Shown in pieces: positions 1-11,927 of a stretch of DNA of 64,000 bases. The position numbers and the translations under genes were made by a program. Each line of letters opens with the position of its first letter. Position 1 is the stretch's first letter. Source of the DNA: Amoebophrya sp. A120 (taxonomy: Eukaryota > Sar > Dinophyceae > Syndiniales > Amoebophryaceae). The notes beneath the pieces are model-generated. The model was given only the letters and a program-made list of their open reading frames with translations, was not told the DNA's origin and made no database searches. The stretch covers positions 4,644,518 through 4,708,517 of the forward strand of contig CAJINV010000004.1 of assembly GCA_905178155.1 (NCBI GenBank). The letters run 5' to 3'.

Positions 1-810
1 GGAGCTCCAAGACCACCCGGACGGCGTCCACTTCGAGGACTTTGCGAAGCACCAAAAAATAATGCGGTCCATCTTCGAGGGCCATCCCGTGTTCCAAATT
101 TCGGGCAGTGTCTGCCAGGTGCTTTTCTTAGCCTACTTTCTGCTATGAGATTGCACGACAACTTCCCTACCCCCTCCCCCTCATTTGTATTGCATGAACA
201 GCAGTACAAACGCCAGCGACCTTGGAGCTTGTGCGTGACAAACTTATGTACCTACTGTAGTACTATTTGGGCTCTCGAAACTTGTCATGCAAACAGTGCC
301 ACAAGGCAGTGGCTGGATTTGGGATTTTGCATGACAAATGAGGGGGGAGGGGGGAGTTGTGCACTCTCATATCTGCTCGCGTTGCGGGCGGAGAAGCTGC
401 GGGTGTGGGAGTTGGCGGACATGTCGTCGAGCGACGAGGACGAGGAGGTGCTCGATGAGAACGAGTTTTTGGAGCACATGTCGCTGTTGAAGAAAAACCA
501 GCCGCGTCTGCAGCGGCAGCACGCAAACAAGCGCGACACCTTGACGCTGCAAAGCCTGGCATCGACGACGACCTCCACGGTGTCGGTTGCAGGAGTAGTG
601 CCAGGAGCAGCTGGAAGTGTCCTGGTTGCAGCAGGAGCAGCAGCTCGGGAAGGCAGTAGTGCGAAAGAATCAGCTCCACCGACAGGCGCTGCTTCCACGA
701 CCGCGTCATTGCCAACGCAACAGAAAAGGATGGGGTTCGCAGGTGTGGTAAGGCCGGAAGGAGAACAAGCAGTGGCAGAAGACGGAGAACAGGTCAGGAT
801 GGTGCAATAG
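1..810 (+). CDS. 3' end of an unrecognised protein gene (5' end outside window)
   Basis: Two exons are visible, 2-143 in frame and 377-810, joined by removing introner 144-371 plus one TCTGC repeat; the stop is TAG at 808-810. The joined frame reads from a hydrophobic stretch (VCQVLFLAYFLL) into LALRAEKLRVWEL, then an acidic block (SSSDEDEEV), then an Ala/Ser/Thr-rich tail of about 100 residues. The hydrophobic run could be the end of a membrane segment, but too little is present to name a family. The open frame across the element is the main support for the exon pair. Confidence 0.6.
   Translation, partial: GAPRPPGRRPLRGLCEAPKNNAVHLRGPSRVPNFGQCLPGAFLSLLSAMRLHDNFPTPSPSFVLHEQQYKRQRPWSLCVTNLCTYCSTIWALETCHANSATRQWLDLGFCMTNEGGGGSCALSYLLALRAEKLRVWELADMSSSDEDEEVLDENEFLEHMSLLKKNQPRLQRQHANKRDTLTLQSLASTTTSTVSVAGVVPGAAGSVLVAAGAAAREGSSAKESAPPTGAASTTASLPTQQKRMGFAGVVRPEGEQAVAEDGEQVRMVQ
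144..371. mobile_element. introner element IE-A1
   Basis: The 228-bp element starts TATGAGATTGCACGACAAC and ends with the inverted copy GTTGTGCACTCTCATA. A perfect 5-bp repeat TCTGC flanks it at 139-143 and 372-376. Removing the element plus one repeat joins c143 to tc377-378 (CTC, Leu) and keeps the frame open. The pyrimidine-rich CCCCCTCCCCCTCATTTG arms and the GCATGACAAA signature are typical of family A. Confidence 0.85.
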
Positions 811-1814
811 ACACTTCTTGACAAATGCTTTTACAACTTTTGTGAAAGTTATTCTTGTTTTTCGAGAATCATCTCCTGGGTCATGTAGTGTGGACGACGG
901 GAAGACTTGTAGAATAATGAAGAACAGGAAGAAATGTCATTACCAACCTCAGCGCCGCTGTTATACTTTTTGTTGTCAATATGCCGGCTGAGTCTTCAAT
1001 TTTTCAATGCTGATCAAAGTTTCAAAAACATTGCGTCTACATTCGGCAGTTCTACTTGTTCAATCTTGTTTCCATACAAGCACTCGCACACGACGTCGTG
1101 GACAATAAGAAAACGCCTTGTACGATATCCAGACGAAGGACAAGAACGACAGAAAATAAAGATTAGCGAAGGCACGACTTCTTCCCGCCCTCTGTTCTCC
1201 TCACTACCGTTTGCACGCGCAGCGCAGTGAGGCGCAAACAGTCGTGAGTCGTCCCCCGCAAACAACGCCTACAAATTTTCTGGTGTGCGAAACAAAACGA
1301 GGCTGCATCTGCATGTCGTGGTTGATCGACGAACTTGAACACGAAGCAAGAAGTGATTTTTTTTGTAGACGTTGACGTGATTATTATCGTGATATTCCCT
1401 GAGGCTACTAGTGAGGAAAAAGCACTTTTATACGAGAGAAATAGAGAGCTGGTTCGTCGACAGAGTGGTTTCGCCGCTGCAAAAACGCGCTCTGTAGTTT
1501 TGTTGTCGCTTCTTTTCGCCTTCTTACTACAGCTGCTACTTCTACATCAAAAATTTTGATTGAGTCATTTAGTAGGTCAATGATCTTCGCTTCTATGGTC
1601 TTTCTCAGACGGGTAGTTGTCTTACCGCGAGGAAGGTGTCTATCAGTTGTTCCTTGCATGTTTGAGTACAACGTCAAAGAGAGAGGGAGCCGTAGTTCTA
1701 GTACCAGAATATAGGTCAGAAGGTCCTCGGCCGCTGAAGCCGAAACAAGCGGGACCACGAGGACAACACGACAAATATTCAAATCATCCCAGCGCTAAAC
1801 ACAGCCCGGCTAAT
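811..1814. other. intergenic, no gene seen
   Basis: About 1 kb of AT-richer sequence between a TAG stop and the next start. Open frames on both strands are short and show no domain or low-complexity signature like the neighbouring proteins. No introner element, tRNA or long repeat was found here. Confidence 0.5.
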
Positions 1815-4800
1815 ATGTCGGGAACAACTTTCGGCGGTGGAAACGCGTCGCCTTTTGGCGGCGACGTTTTCGAGGTGCAGTGGAAGATGCGAAACCTGTT
1901 CCAGCAGTTGGATGTGCAGCAGCAACAGCAGGCGTCCAGTGGGAAAAAGGGCACCAAAACCGTGCACCAGATGCGGCTGTGCTACCAGATGTCGCAACTG
2001 CAGGAACACTTGACAAAAACGCGCACCAAGGGCGGCACGACGCCAACGTCCGCGAGCGGGGGCACTCCCGCTGGGCGGAAAAACGCCTCCAAATCAGCAC
2101 CAAGATCTAGAGCTGCGAGTATAGGATTTTGATGTTGACCGACTTGTTTTTTTTGATGCAATAGCTGCATATGTCAGACAGTAACTCGTGCGCCATAAGA
2201 CGCGAGCAAAGGGTGTTTTTTGTGAACATCATTCTTGATTCACAAATTTTCGCTACTGTTCGTTTCTTGTTGTGCTGGATCAATGGTAATGACCAAGGGC
2301 CAAACAAGAGGTGATCATATTGACATCATACGACAAATTGTCATCACGTCAGGTCGTGACTTCGAGAAAGGCCACACGGCTGGAGGAGGTCCTCGTAACG
2401 CTTTGCAGGCACACATGAAGCAGGAGAAGCAGGCGAAGAAGGCGCAGAACAAGCTTTTCAAACGGTTTGAGGCGTTAATCGAAGGCCGGATCCACGCTGC
2501 TAGTGAGGAACAGAAAATGAACCAAATGCGGCAGTCGCTCGAGAAAGAACTGAGCGACTGTGTGAAGAAGAAAAAGTATAGAAGGCATTTTTTGATGGTT
2601 TTGTTTTTATTGATGCTGGTGTACATTAGAAGAAGTAGAACGAATTAATGCGAAGGGATAGACTATTGTTCTCTTCACAGCAGCTGCTTGCTGATCCCGC
2701 ATCTTGAATTTTACGAATACACGTAGGACGCTGATGCGCAACCAACGACCTTCGTCTGCTGCGCCGACTGGCAGTAACCCCTCGGTAATGATGTCCGGCG
2801 AGCGCAGTGCAGAGATGAAGCACCACTATCACCATCGAAGCGACTATGCTCCTGGCATGGCCGGATCCACTGCCCAGCTGCACGACCAAAGAGACGAAGT
2901 GAGAGGTACTAATGGCAAAAATGCAACCTACCCAAACAAGATGAGCGCAACCAATGCCCGTCCCCTGTCCGCGGGGCCGTGTTTGCAGCAAGCGCACCAC
3001 ACGAGTCTGGCGGACTGGAAGGCGAACCGGATGCTGCACCAAGACCACCAGCATCAGACCGGGGCGGGGGCTTTGGACAGCAAGGAGGCCAATCCGATCT
3101 TCAAACAATGGCAGCAGATACAGAAAATGATATGACAGTGCACAACTCCCCCTCCCCCTCATTTGTATGACATGAACGGCAATACAAGCATCAGCAAGAG
3201 TGCCGGTTTTGCATGACAAGTTTACAGCACTGGAGTGTAGTTCTGTTTGAGCTTCCAAGATTTGTCATGCAAACTGTGCTACAAGGCAGCAGCTGGATTT
3301 GGGGTTTTGCATTACAAGTGAGGGGGAGGGGGAGTTGTGCACTTTCATAAATGAAGTCACAAGTGCGGAAACAAATCCAGTCTTCGTCCAGACCGGTATT
3401 TATACAAATCAGATTTATTGTGATGAGACCTTGCGCTTTCAGGGGGCTTGTCAGGGGAAGTAGTAAACGATGTTGCTATAATTTTCATCTTGTATGATGC
3501 GTTGCAAGGCAACAAGTAGTTTCCCTTTCCAAACTCGGTCGAAGGTGTCTGCCAGTGGCGTGATGATGTCTAGCACAGCTGCGTCAAAGAACAGCGGCGC
3601 AAGTCCAAGTCCACCGATGGCCGGTTCATCTGCAACACAGCACCAGGACCACGGTGCGTCGACGGCTGCAGCTGCTGGCACTAGTAGTGCAACAGCGGGC
3701 AATAAGACGGATGATGAGCTGATCCTCCTTTCCCCGCCCCAGAACGTCCGGCCCTACTCGGCGCACCCGAAGTCCCTGCAACCCAAACCGAGCGCGGAGC
3801 TCGCGGACACCGGGGGTCCAGACGACGAGAATAACACGGTGAGGCGCGCTTCTGCGGGCCTCGACGACAACGCGAGCGTGTTTCTGGACAAGGCAAAGAA
3901 GCGGCCCTGGACCAGCACCGGACTCCTGCACGAAAATAACTCTTCCAAGATCCAGCAGCCCGCGCAAGTGATTGCCAATATCGTGAACAACAAACCGAAG
4001 AAGAAGCGACCGGGCGCCGCGAAGAAGCGAAACACCTCAACGGGGGAGCGAGCGATGATTCACAGCCAGATCGCCATGCTGCAGACCCAGCTGGCCGCGG
4101 CGAGCGGGTATAACACAGGAGGTGGTGGTGGAAATAATAGTGCAACAGTGTCTGGTGGAGCAACAGCGACGAATAAAATGAGTCGCGGTAACAGCTCGAG
4201 TGGCAATAAAACGCGGTCTCAGCTACGGAAGAAGTACGGCCCAGATTGCCCGATCGGCTTCGACAACGCAAATGACGGCTACGCGTCGGATGAGGCTTTC
4301 ATCATCGACGACGCCGACGACGGCTACGCGAGTGACACGTCGGAGAAAATCCGCGAGGCACACACGGGGCAGTTCTACTCCTCGGGCAATTCGAGTTCTA
4401 TGGGAATCTATCCTGTGCAAAGGTATCGCACTCGTAGTAATAAATTGCGACCATGCATGACAAACATCCCTTTTTAGCTAAGGCAGCAGTACAAACTCCA
4501 CTTGTCTTCTTGAAAAGAAAATTTGTGATGCAATTCATACTAGTACGATACTTTTGCAATGCATAGAATTATCCATCGCAAGCGGGGCTTCAGTGCCGCG
4601 AGGAAACGAGGGTTGTCTATGACAGTGCACAACTCCCCCTCCCCCTCATTTGACATGCAAAGTACCAATTCCGCCCTTTTCTCTTTGGCACATCTTGCAT
4701 GACAGATATCGGAAGCCGAACCAGCACCAGACTCGGTCGCGAGTTTGTCATGCAAAAGCTGCATTTATGCCAGCACTTGTGTTGCTGTATATGCCATTCA

Positions 4801-7800
4801 AATGAGGGGGAGGGGGAGTTGTGTACTTTCATACTGTCGGCGAAAAATCGAGAAGGCGGTAGTGGTTCTGGTAATGTTCAACATGTCGCCGGGTCAACGA
4901 CTGTTGGAGCTGCAGCTGCTTCATCCCAAGGTAGTGGAGCTGCACCTGAAGGAGCAGCAGCCCGGATGAGCACGACAGCCGCCGGTGCGGCTGCAGCTGC
5001 TAACAACTCTTCTTCATCTTCACACAAAGCAAGCGAAAAGGAAAAGAACACAATGTCCAGCAAAGTCGCTGCTGCAAACGCCCGCATCCGATCCGGTGTT
5101 GATGAAGAGCACGAGGTACTTTTTTTTCATGTTTTTTCATCAACAGATCAACATTGATGAAAACAACGACGTCTTCCCCGTGTGACACTGAAAATGCATT
5201 TTTTGTGAAAAAAGAGATGAAAATACTGCAACTCTCTGATGTATCGCTTTCATCACATCAATTTCCAGGCCACCGTGGCGTTGCTTCAGGCCGTGGCAAG
5301 TCCGAACCGGCGGCGGCGGATCAATCCGCTCGTGAACCGCCAAGTACCCATGCTCGATCTCACCCGAACGAAGAGCTTCAAGGAAGATGTCTCCTACCCC
5401 GTTCTAACCACAGCGGAAAGCTCGAACGCGGGAGGGAATGACGAGGAGGAACAGACCGACCTTCGTGACGAGGCTGCAAAAGGTTTTCGAAATAGTCGTG
5501 TTGTTGAAAACGACCTGAAAGTGCAAGATTTAAGCACTCGCCGCGAGCAGCAGCAGGTCGTGTTGAGCCAAAACCTCAAGGCTTCACAAGGAGGAGGAGC
5601 GCCCTCTGCTGCGTCCTCGTCCAGCGGTAGCAGCAACTATAGCAGCACAACGGCCGCTTCTACCTCCGCTGCAGCCTCGTTAACCTCCAGTGGCACGACC
5701 GGTGCAGGAGCGAGCAGCAAAGCCAAAGCGGGCGTGTCAGCGACAGCGTCTGCGTCCTCTGCAAGTTCTGGTACTAATTCATCTTCCAGCGCAACAAGCA
5801 GTGCCTCCAGTACTTCTAGCGTCATCAAGCGTAGTACCAAGCACCCGCTCCAAGCAAAATCTGGAGATGGAACAACCACGACTTCTATGGCCACGACCTT
5901 CAAGAGGTCCTTCACTACCGGAGTGGATGTTCTCCCGCACCCGCCGACGGGGGATGCAGTGCAGTACCACATCGAGACGACAGAGGACGGGAATGTTCAC
6001 ACGTTGATGCGCACGACGAGCACCGAGAGCGGCAAGGTGGTGTCCGGCTCGATGGTGCAGCAGCAGCCTTTGGGTGGAGGTGCAGGAGGAGCTGTGGGAG
6101 CAGGATCAACAACGGGCAGCAGTGGCGGTGTTCATCTCGGAGCTAGTACTGTAGCTGGTAGCACAGCAACAGGAACAGCATCCGCTCATCACTCGGCAAC
6201 GTCAAACACTGCTGCCGCGACACCAGTTGCTGGAAGCGCTGCGCCAGCCATGATATCTGCGAACAGCAGTAGTGCTGCTTCGTCTTCTTCATCGTCGTCC
6301 AGCAGTAGTGCTACTATCAGAAGAAGTGCGCCGAATAACGTCGCAAATGTCGGACAGCACCCGATGTTGAGTCGGTCCCTCACTACCTCCGCCACAACGA
6401 CGACCAGCATCGTGGAGCCAAAGCCCGCGGATTTGGGCCCAGGTACTATCCCCTTTCGGGGGGCTTCCAATGCAGCAGGAGAAGGACCTGTTGCCCGTCC
6501 GCGAAGCACTTCCGAAGCGCATCTGGGAGGTGGTATCGGTGGCAGCCTTTCGGGAGCTTTAGCTCTAGGACAACAAGAACAACAGCCTCCGCCGCCGACG
6601 TTGACCACGTATCCCCGGCCGCCGATCATTGCGAAAAACCTTCTGACTTCTCTCGACGCGCAGTTCGAGGAGCAGCGGCGGAGACTGGTGCAACAGGAGC
6701 AAGCTGCCGCGGGAGCTCAAGCTGCTGCTGCTGCTACCAAACACCAAAACCTGGAGAGCGAGGACGGCAGCAATACGGCTCCTGCCGGCGGGTCGCGGGC
6801 AAAAGAGGCGGTGTTTGACCGGATCGGAGAGGTCTTTGTCCGGGCGGACAGTGATGTAGTAGCAGCAAGAACCAGGACTGACAGTAGTAGCAGCAACCAG
6901 CAGCAGCGTTTGCAGGCTCTGAATGCACAAAACCTGGCTGAGCAGATTGACGCGCGAGTACAGAATTTTCAACAACGCCGAGCGTTTGGAGCGGGAACAA
7001 GTTCACCTGCCGGAGGACCACCAGGCACGACAGCGACTAGAAGTGCGAACAACGCTCCTCCTGTAGGAAGTGTAAGCAACAAGCCCATCCTGGAGATCCC
7101 GATGCCTGACGACTTGGAGGACAACTCTTCTGGAACAAGAGCGGCGTCGAGAACAAATGTAGGAGCTGCAGTATCCGCATCTTCGACGAGGAATAGAGCC
7201 AGCGCGAGTGCTGGCACCCCCTCTACTGCAGCTTTCGACCAGGAGCCGACGTACCGACAGCACACGTCGACGCATTTGTCCCGAGTTGTGGGGAAGGTCC
7301 ATGTGCAGCCTTCGGCGACCAGTTTTCACTGCCAACACTATGGGAGTATTGGGCCGTCGAGTTGTAGTAGTAGTAGTGAGGATCTTCATCAGCGACGTGA
7401 TTTTATTCCCGAGGGTAAACATCCCTGTAACGAGGAAGTGGCCGCGCGAAACGCCCTAGCGGAAACGAGTTGCGACAAGAACAAGCTCATGCAGCGAGAG
7501 GACAACATAAGCCAGGTCGTGGCGCAAAAATTCACAGGAGCACTCCCCCCGAGATATAACAGCAATATCGGCGAGGCGAACTTTCTGGTCTTCCCGCCAC
7601 CTGAACCAAAAGTGGACAGGTTTTTACCACCGAAAATAAACACAACTTCCTCTTCTTCAAAGTCGGGTGATACTAGCAGCGACGCGAAGAGAACTTTGGG
7701 ATCATCAGGGGCGAGAACAGTTGTCAACAACGACGAGATGATATCAAATGTAAAAATGTCTGGGTCTGGAAACTTGTGATGCTGGTTGAGAAAGACGAGG

Positions 7801-8960
7801 ACGCCTCAATTGACTTGCAAGCATGACAAGTTTTGGAGGTGCTACAGTCTTGGCTTCTCTACGTGACAAAGTGAGCTTCTGCATGACAGAAAAGTGGAAC
7901 TTTTAGGTAATGCGCATGACAGACTTGAGAGTCATGTCAGACAAGCATGACAAACTTCCGCTCTTCCAGACCCAGACATTCTTACAATCCATAGATGATG
8001 TTAAACGCCGAGAGAATCGTTGTGAGCAGGGAGGTTCCCGCGTTTACGAAGAAGCAGACAGCACCTCTGTTGCGACCAAATAACGACCGCACCAGGAACT
8101 ACAGCACCAACAACTTAAATCAGCTGTCGCTTTCAACTTCGTCTCTGCAACAGCAACAAGAGCAGTTATTGGAACTGCCACTAAAAGTGGTGAATAGTGA
8201 CATGCCAGGGACGATGAAAGAGGATCATGAGTCGCTGCTTTCTGACGTCGAAGCTGCTCCTGGAACGAGAAGCAGTTCTAGTAGTACCACTTTCGACAAA
8301 AGTGGAAGTAGAAGCAGGAGTGGGACGTCTATCAACAAAATGAGCAACATCAAATCGAGCAGCAAGAACGTCGGCCTCGGCGGAGGTGATCCTAGAGCTG
8401 TAACGACTTCGTACGATAATTTTGTCTACCCGTTTCTGTCGCCGTCGCTCTGGTCGGAAGAGGACAAGGAAAACGTGGAGGTAATGGATCGATTCTTGAA
8501 AACGCAAGAACCGCCAAACTGGACCACAGCAGGTCGTCGGCCACCTGCGAGGAAGGAGAGCGGACTTGTTTTTCATGACCAACAGCAGATGAAGATGAGT
8601 TCTTCGTTTCTATCTTCGGACAGTAGCGGTGGAAACAGAGCTCCTTCGTTGTTCCCAGCAGCTGCAACTACTGCTTCGAATAAATCAATCCTGCTGCCAG
8701 AGGTCGGTGCAGCAGCGCAGAAAAGTGGTGCATCGAGTAGTTCATCTTTTCAACATCGCACTCAAACTGCAGCTCATAGTCATAGTACTACCTCCACCTC
8801 GTCCTCCTCCGGAAATAAAGTCGGCAGTAGTTCCTCGTCACTTGCCTCTTCGTCAGCGAGCCTTTTCCAGAAGCCGACAAATCCGAGGCGAAGCCTGGAG
8901 CGCGAAAGTTTGAACTTAGAGATTGAGGACGAGTTTCTGGCGTCACTCGGGATGCTGTGA
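1815..8960 (+). CDS. very large low-complexity protein with RPxSA motifs, unrecognised
   Basis: Proposed exons are 1815-2118, 2311-2575, 2727-3130, 3355-3395, 3545-4408, 4571-4617, 4839-5115, 5269-7741 and 7999-8960 (TGA stop); together they give a frame of about 1,878 residues. Introns 2576-2726 and 5116-5268 are clear GTA...AG with matching phase. Intron 2119-2310 and the acceptor before 3545 (3509 also fits) are less certain. Four introner elements supply the other junctions. The protein is Ser/Thr/Ala/Gly-rich. It has a charged coiled-coil-like stretch near residues 110-185, repeated RP-x-S-A motifs (RPSSAAP, RPLSAGP, RPYSAHP), a duplicated DGYASD motif and a C-terminus LASLGML. I recognise no catalytic domain; a scaffold or cytoskeletal role is only a guess. 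The first exons could instead belong to a separate small gene. Confidence 0.6.
3131..3349. mobile_element. introner element IE-A2
   Basis: The 219-bp element starts TATGACAGTGCACAACTCCC and ends in the inverted copy GTTGTGCACTTTCATA. Flanking repeat AATGA is perfect (3126-3130 and 3350-3354). Removal plus one repeat gives AAG (Lys) and an open frame up to a GTA donor at 3396. Confidence 0.85.
4409..4565. mobile_element. introner element IE-B1
   Basis: 157 bp. The left end is TATCCTGTGCAAAGGTATCG and the right end is the inverted copy CGATACTTTTGCAATGCATA. Flanks GAATC (4404-4408) and GAATT (4566-4570) match at 4 of 5. Removal joins ATC to ATC CAT and the frame stays open into exon 4571-4617. 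Confidence 0.8.
4618..4833. mobile_element. introner element IE-A3
   Basis: 216 bp, starting TATGACAGTGCACAACTCCC and ending GTTGTGTACTTTCATA. Flanks TTGTC and CTGTC match at 4 of 5 (4613-4617, 4834-4838). It lies only 47 bases downstream of IE-B1's exon start. Removal rebuilds TCG (Ser) and leads into SAKNREGG in the correct frame. Confidence 0.82.
7742..7993. mobile_element. introner element IE-C1
   Basis: 252 bp. The left end is TATCAAATGTAAAAATGTCT followed by GGGTCTGGAA; the right end is the inverted copy TTCCAGACCCAGACATTCTT and then ACAATCCATA. Perfect GATGA repeats flank it (7737-7741, 7994-7998). Removal gives ATG (Met) and joins DEM to MLNAERIVV. The interior contains several GCATGACA units. 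Confidence 0.87.
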
Positions 8961-11927
8961 AGTTGTAGACGAGGCGGGTACTAGAAGTACTACTACGCTT
9001 TGCGAGAGTCGTTACTAGTGGGTGGGTGGAAACAGTAAATAAGTGGAAATCGAAATTCTAGTGAGCTAGTTGTAGTCCTTATCCTTTCGACGTCTTGAGA
9101 AATGTGTTTTCTTTTCATGCTTCTAACTGGCTTCATGGTCAACATGCAGCTTCTATGAGATGGAGCAAAGTTGAAGTTTATGTCGTGGCGCTCTAGTACC
9201 TTTCACTTTCTTGAGTAAAAAATTCGAAATAGAACGACACAAGAGGAAATGAGTCGCGGGATAGATGAAAGCGATCAATCATCAGCATGAGTAAAAAAGT
9301 GAAGCATGACTTTTGATGTCCCGCGATTTGCGTTTAGATTTACGCCCACTGCTAATGCTGTCAAAATTGAATTCCAAATACACTTCCATGTAGTTTCCTC
9401 TTACTTTTAGTCTTATCGAGATACTTACTATCCTCCACGAGATATTTTATGAACCAAACGTCGAACTCGAACGCAAGCACTCTACTACTTCGTGCGACGG
9501 AACTACCGAGACCCGCCTGCAGAACTTCTCTAGACATGAAGAACATGAACTTTTGTTTGCAATCAGTTTATAAATAACCCAATCTAGTCTTACTCTTAGT
9601 CTTATAGCATAGCTCACACCACCAGGAGTATTTGTTACTAACTACCAGCTACTTGAGCTTTCCAAACGTTAATGTGATACAATAGTGGACGAATAAGGAC
9701 AGAGTGTCCACCTCGTCGTGGTTATGAAGCATTGAAAAGAAAATATCCGCCGTGGGGGCCAAATAAAGAAAATGAGCTAGTTTCCGCAATACATACAACT
9801 GTCTATGTTTTTTAATGTGCCACTCAATTTTTTAGCTTTCCGCATTAGAGATATGAATATATCGAATATTAAAGCCGAAAAATGTCTTTCGCAGCGGATT
9901 CGTGTGCTGATGATCGAAAGTGTGAGCTTGCTTAGCCGTGATAATGTTTTTTTAGTGACATCAACTCCAGCTGTCCAGCATGACTAGCTCCCCTAGGGTG
10001 CTGCTTTAAGCAACGTCTGATCTTGCCACCATCTGCTATCAAGAAGTATAATTTGGCAAGCTGCCTGTGTAGGATACATAGTTTGACTTCTGCACCACCG
10101 GTCAAGACAACAAGGAAGACAAATATAGAAAAATGCCTAGTTTCAGAGACTGACAACTCTGGACATCAATGATGATACCTTCCCAGCACTTTGACTGCCC
10201 GACATGCATTCCAGAATGTTGTCAAATGGTTTGCCACGCTCTAGTACTACCGCCCCCGTGCACGACGTTGCATTCGTCGAGGACCTGTAAAACTAAGTAC
10301 AAGCGTAAATGGAAGTACCATGCCCATCAGACAAAATCCTTGACATGCAATCAAAATCAATCAAATGCTAACGCAATGAGAATGTCAACGTATACTCTTA
10401 CGAGACCGCTGCATGATGTCAGTACGATGCTGCCACAGAACCAGCACAGATCAGGGCGTTTCCTTCTCTACCTAGCTAGAAATATGTGGACAGGACAAGA
10501 ATTGATATTGAACAGTTGCGATTAGAATTTCAAAAGAGCGTTGGAATATTATTTGCAGTAGAACTATAGTATGACTTTGATTCAGCTTACGCTTTCGTTT
10601 GAAAAAAGTAATAAAAGATGAAGATGAACAGAAAAATTAAATCCATGAGTAACAACTCCAAGATGAGCTTTTGTTTGTGAGAAATAGCAATAGTAGTTTC
10701 GTTTTTTTCGAGGATATTGATTTCTACACCAATGCACAGAGCTCTCTTTGACCATCCGAAATAAATCAATATGTAGACCATTGAGCCACTAATATGGTAT
10801 CGGAAAAATAGGATTTCTAAATTTCTTTGCAATTTCTCAAGAAGTAAACGAGAAAACGCGCAGCTGAAGCAGGTGACGCTGCGTTTTTTGCGCCCTGTGC
10901 GGCAGCCTGACGACGGTCGAGGTTGTGTGTGTTGCAAGTTGATTGTGTTTTCAACATCGTACAGCGCCACTGCAAAACTGCAGAAAAATATCGGTAAGAG
11001 CCAAATGAAACTGACGTCCAACAAAAATTACGTAGAGTGAATCCTTCGGCTTCGTGCACAAAGCGACGTGAGCGCACAGTCGACTCGTTGAGAGATAAAT
11101 AAGTACTAAATTTCGGACACTGCTCCAGCAGAACACGCCCCTCTGTCGGTCCTTTGTTGATGTTCGTGAGAGCAGAAGAGTTTCGCTTATGAGAGGTGGA
11201 CATTTTTGATTGATTTTTGAGCACAGTTGTACTTGTAGTTGTTATGCCTATGCGTACTCTAACTCTTTGTCTTTTTGCACTTGCATTTCGTTCTGACAAC
11301 TTCTACGTCGCACAACTCGTACAATAAACGCTGTCGAAGAACAAGAACTTTCACCCCCGTGCCTCATCAAACTCATCCGAAATCATCCCTTGCGAAGGGA
11401 TCGCAAAATTCCACATCTGTTGATCCCAACCTCCATTTCCAGGTGGCTGCACTTCACATTTTGACCTTTTACCCGAATCTATTTCAAATCTCTGTTCCAG
11501 AAGTTATTTCCCGCTCTTTCTTCAACAGATTTCTCTACGTTTTACTCTTGTTCGCTCTCTCTATCTCCGCTGTATAGTGGTAAGTAATACCGGTCGTGAT
11601 CTTATCATTATTTCTCTTTCCAGCAGGGTGAGGCTTCCGGAAAGAGAAGAGTAGTAAACAACAAGAAGAGGCGTAATAGTCACGACTACTTCACCCGTCG
11701 TGCTGTACTTGTCTAATACGCAAAAATAACCATGATCGTCAAAAAAAATTTACGACTTTCTGTACTCATTTATAACTTTAGGAGTCCTACAACTTAATCA
11801 GCTCAAGCTTATCAGCTTTGGCGAGCGACAAAATCCTGTTGTGACCACCTGGTGCGGTCTTTATTTTCTTTGATCTTTTTATCTACGAAAAAATCAGCTT
11901 TTGTTCTTGAATAGTCTGTACCAAAAA
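8961..11927. other. intergenic, about 3 kb, no gene seen
   Basis: AT-rich sequence between a TGA stop and the next ATG. The longest frames (including one of 145 codons on the minus strand near 10587-11024) are hydrophobic, lack any recognisable domain and differ in composition from the real genes. No introner element or tRNA-like T-loop was found. Confidence 0.5.

Noticed and set aside
263-824. Minus-strand open frames opposite the first gene, and similar long antisense frames opposite genes at 3.6-4.3, 5.4-7.3, 23.2-23.9 and 38.1-39.9 kb
   Set aside because: They mirror GC-rich or low-complexity coding sequence on the + strand, cross introner elements without regard to their boundaries and show no domains.
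10587-11299. Minus-strand hydrophobic frames of 145 and 160 codons as genes
   Set aside because: AT-rich composition, overlapping frames and no recognisable domain; no intron signals that would extend them.
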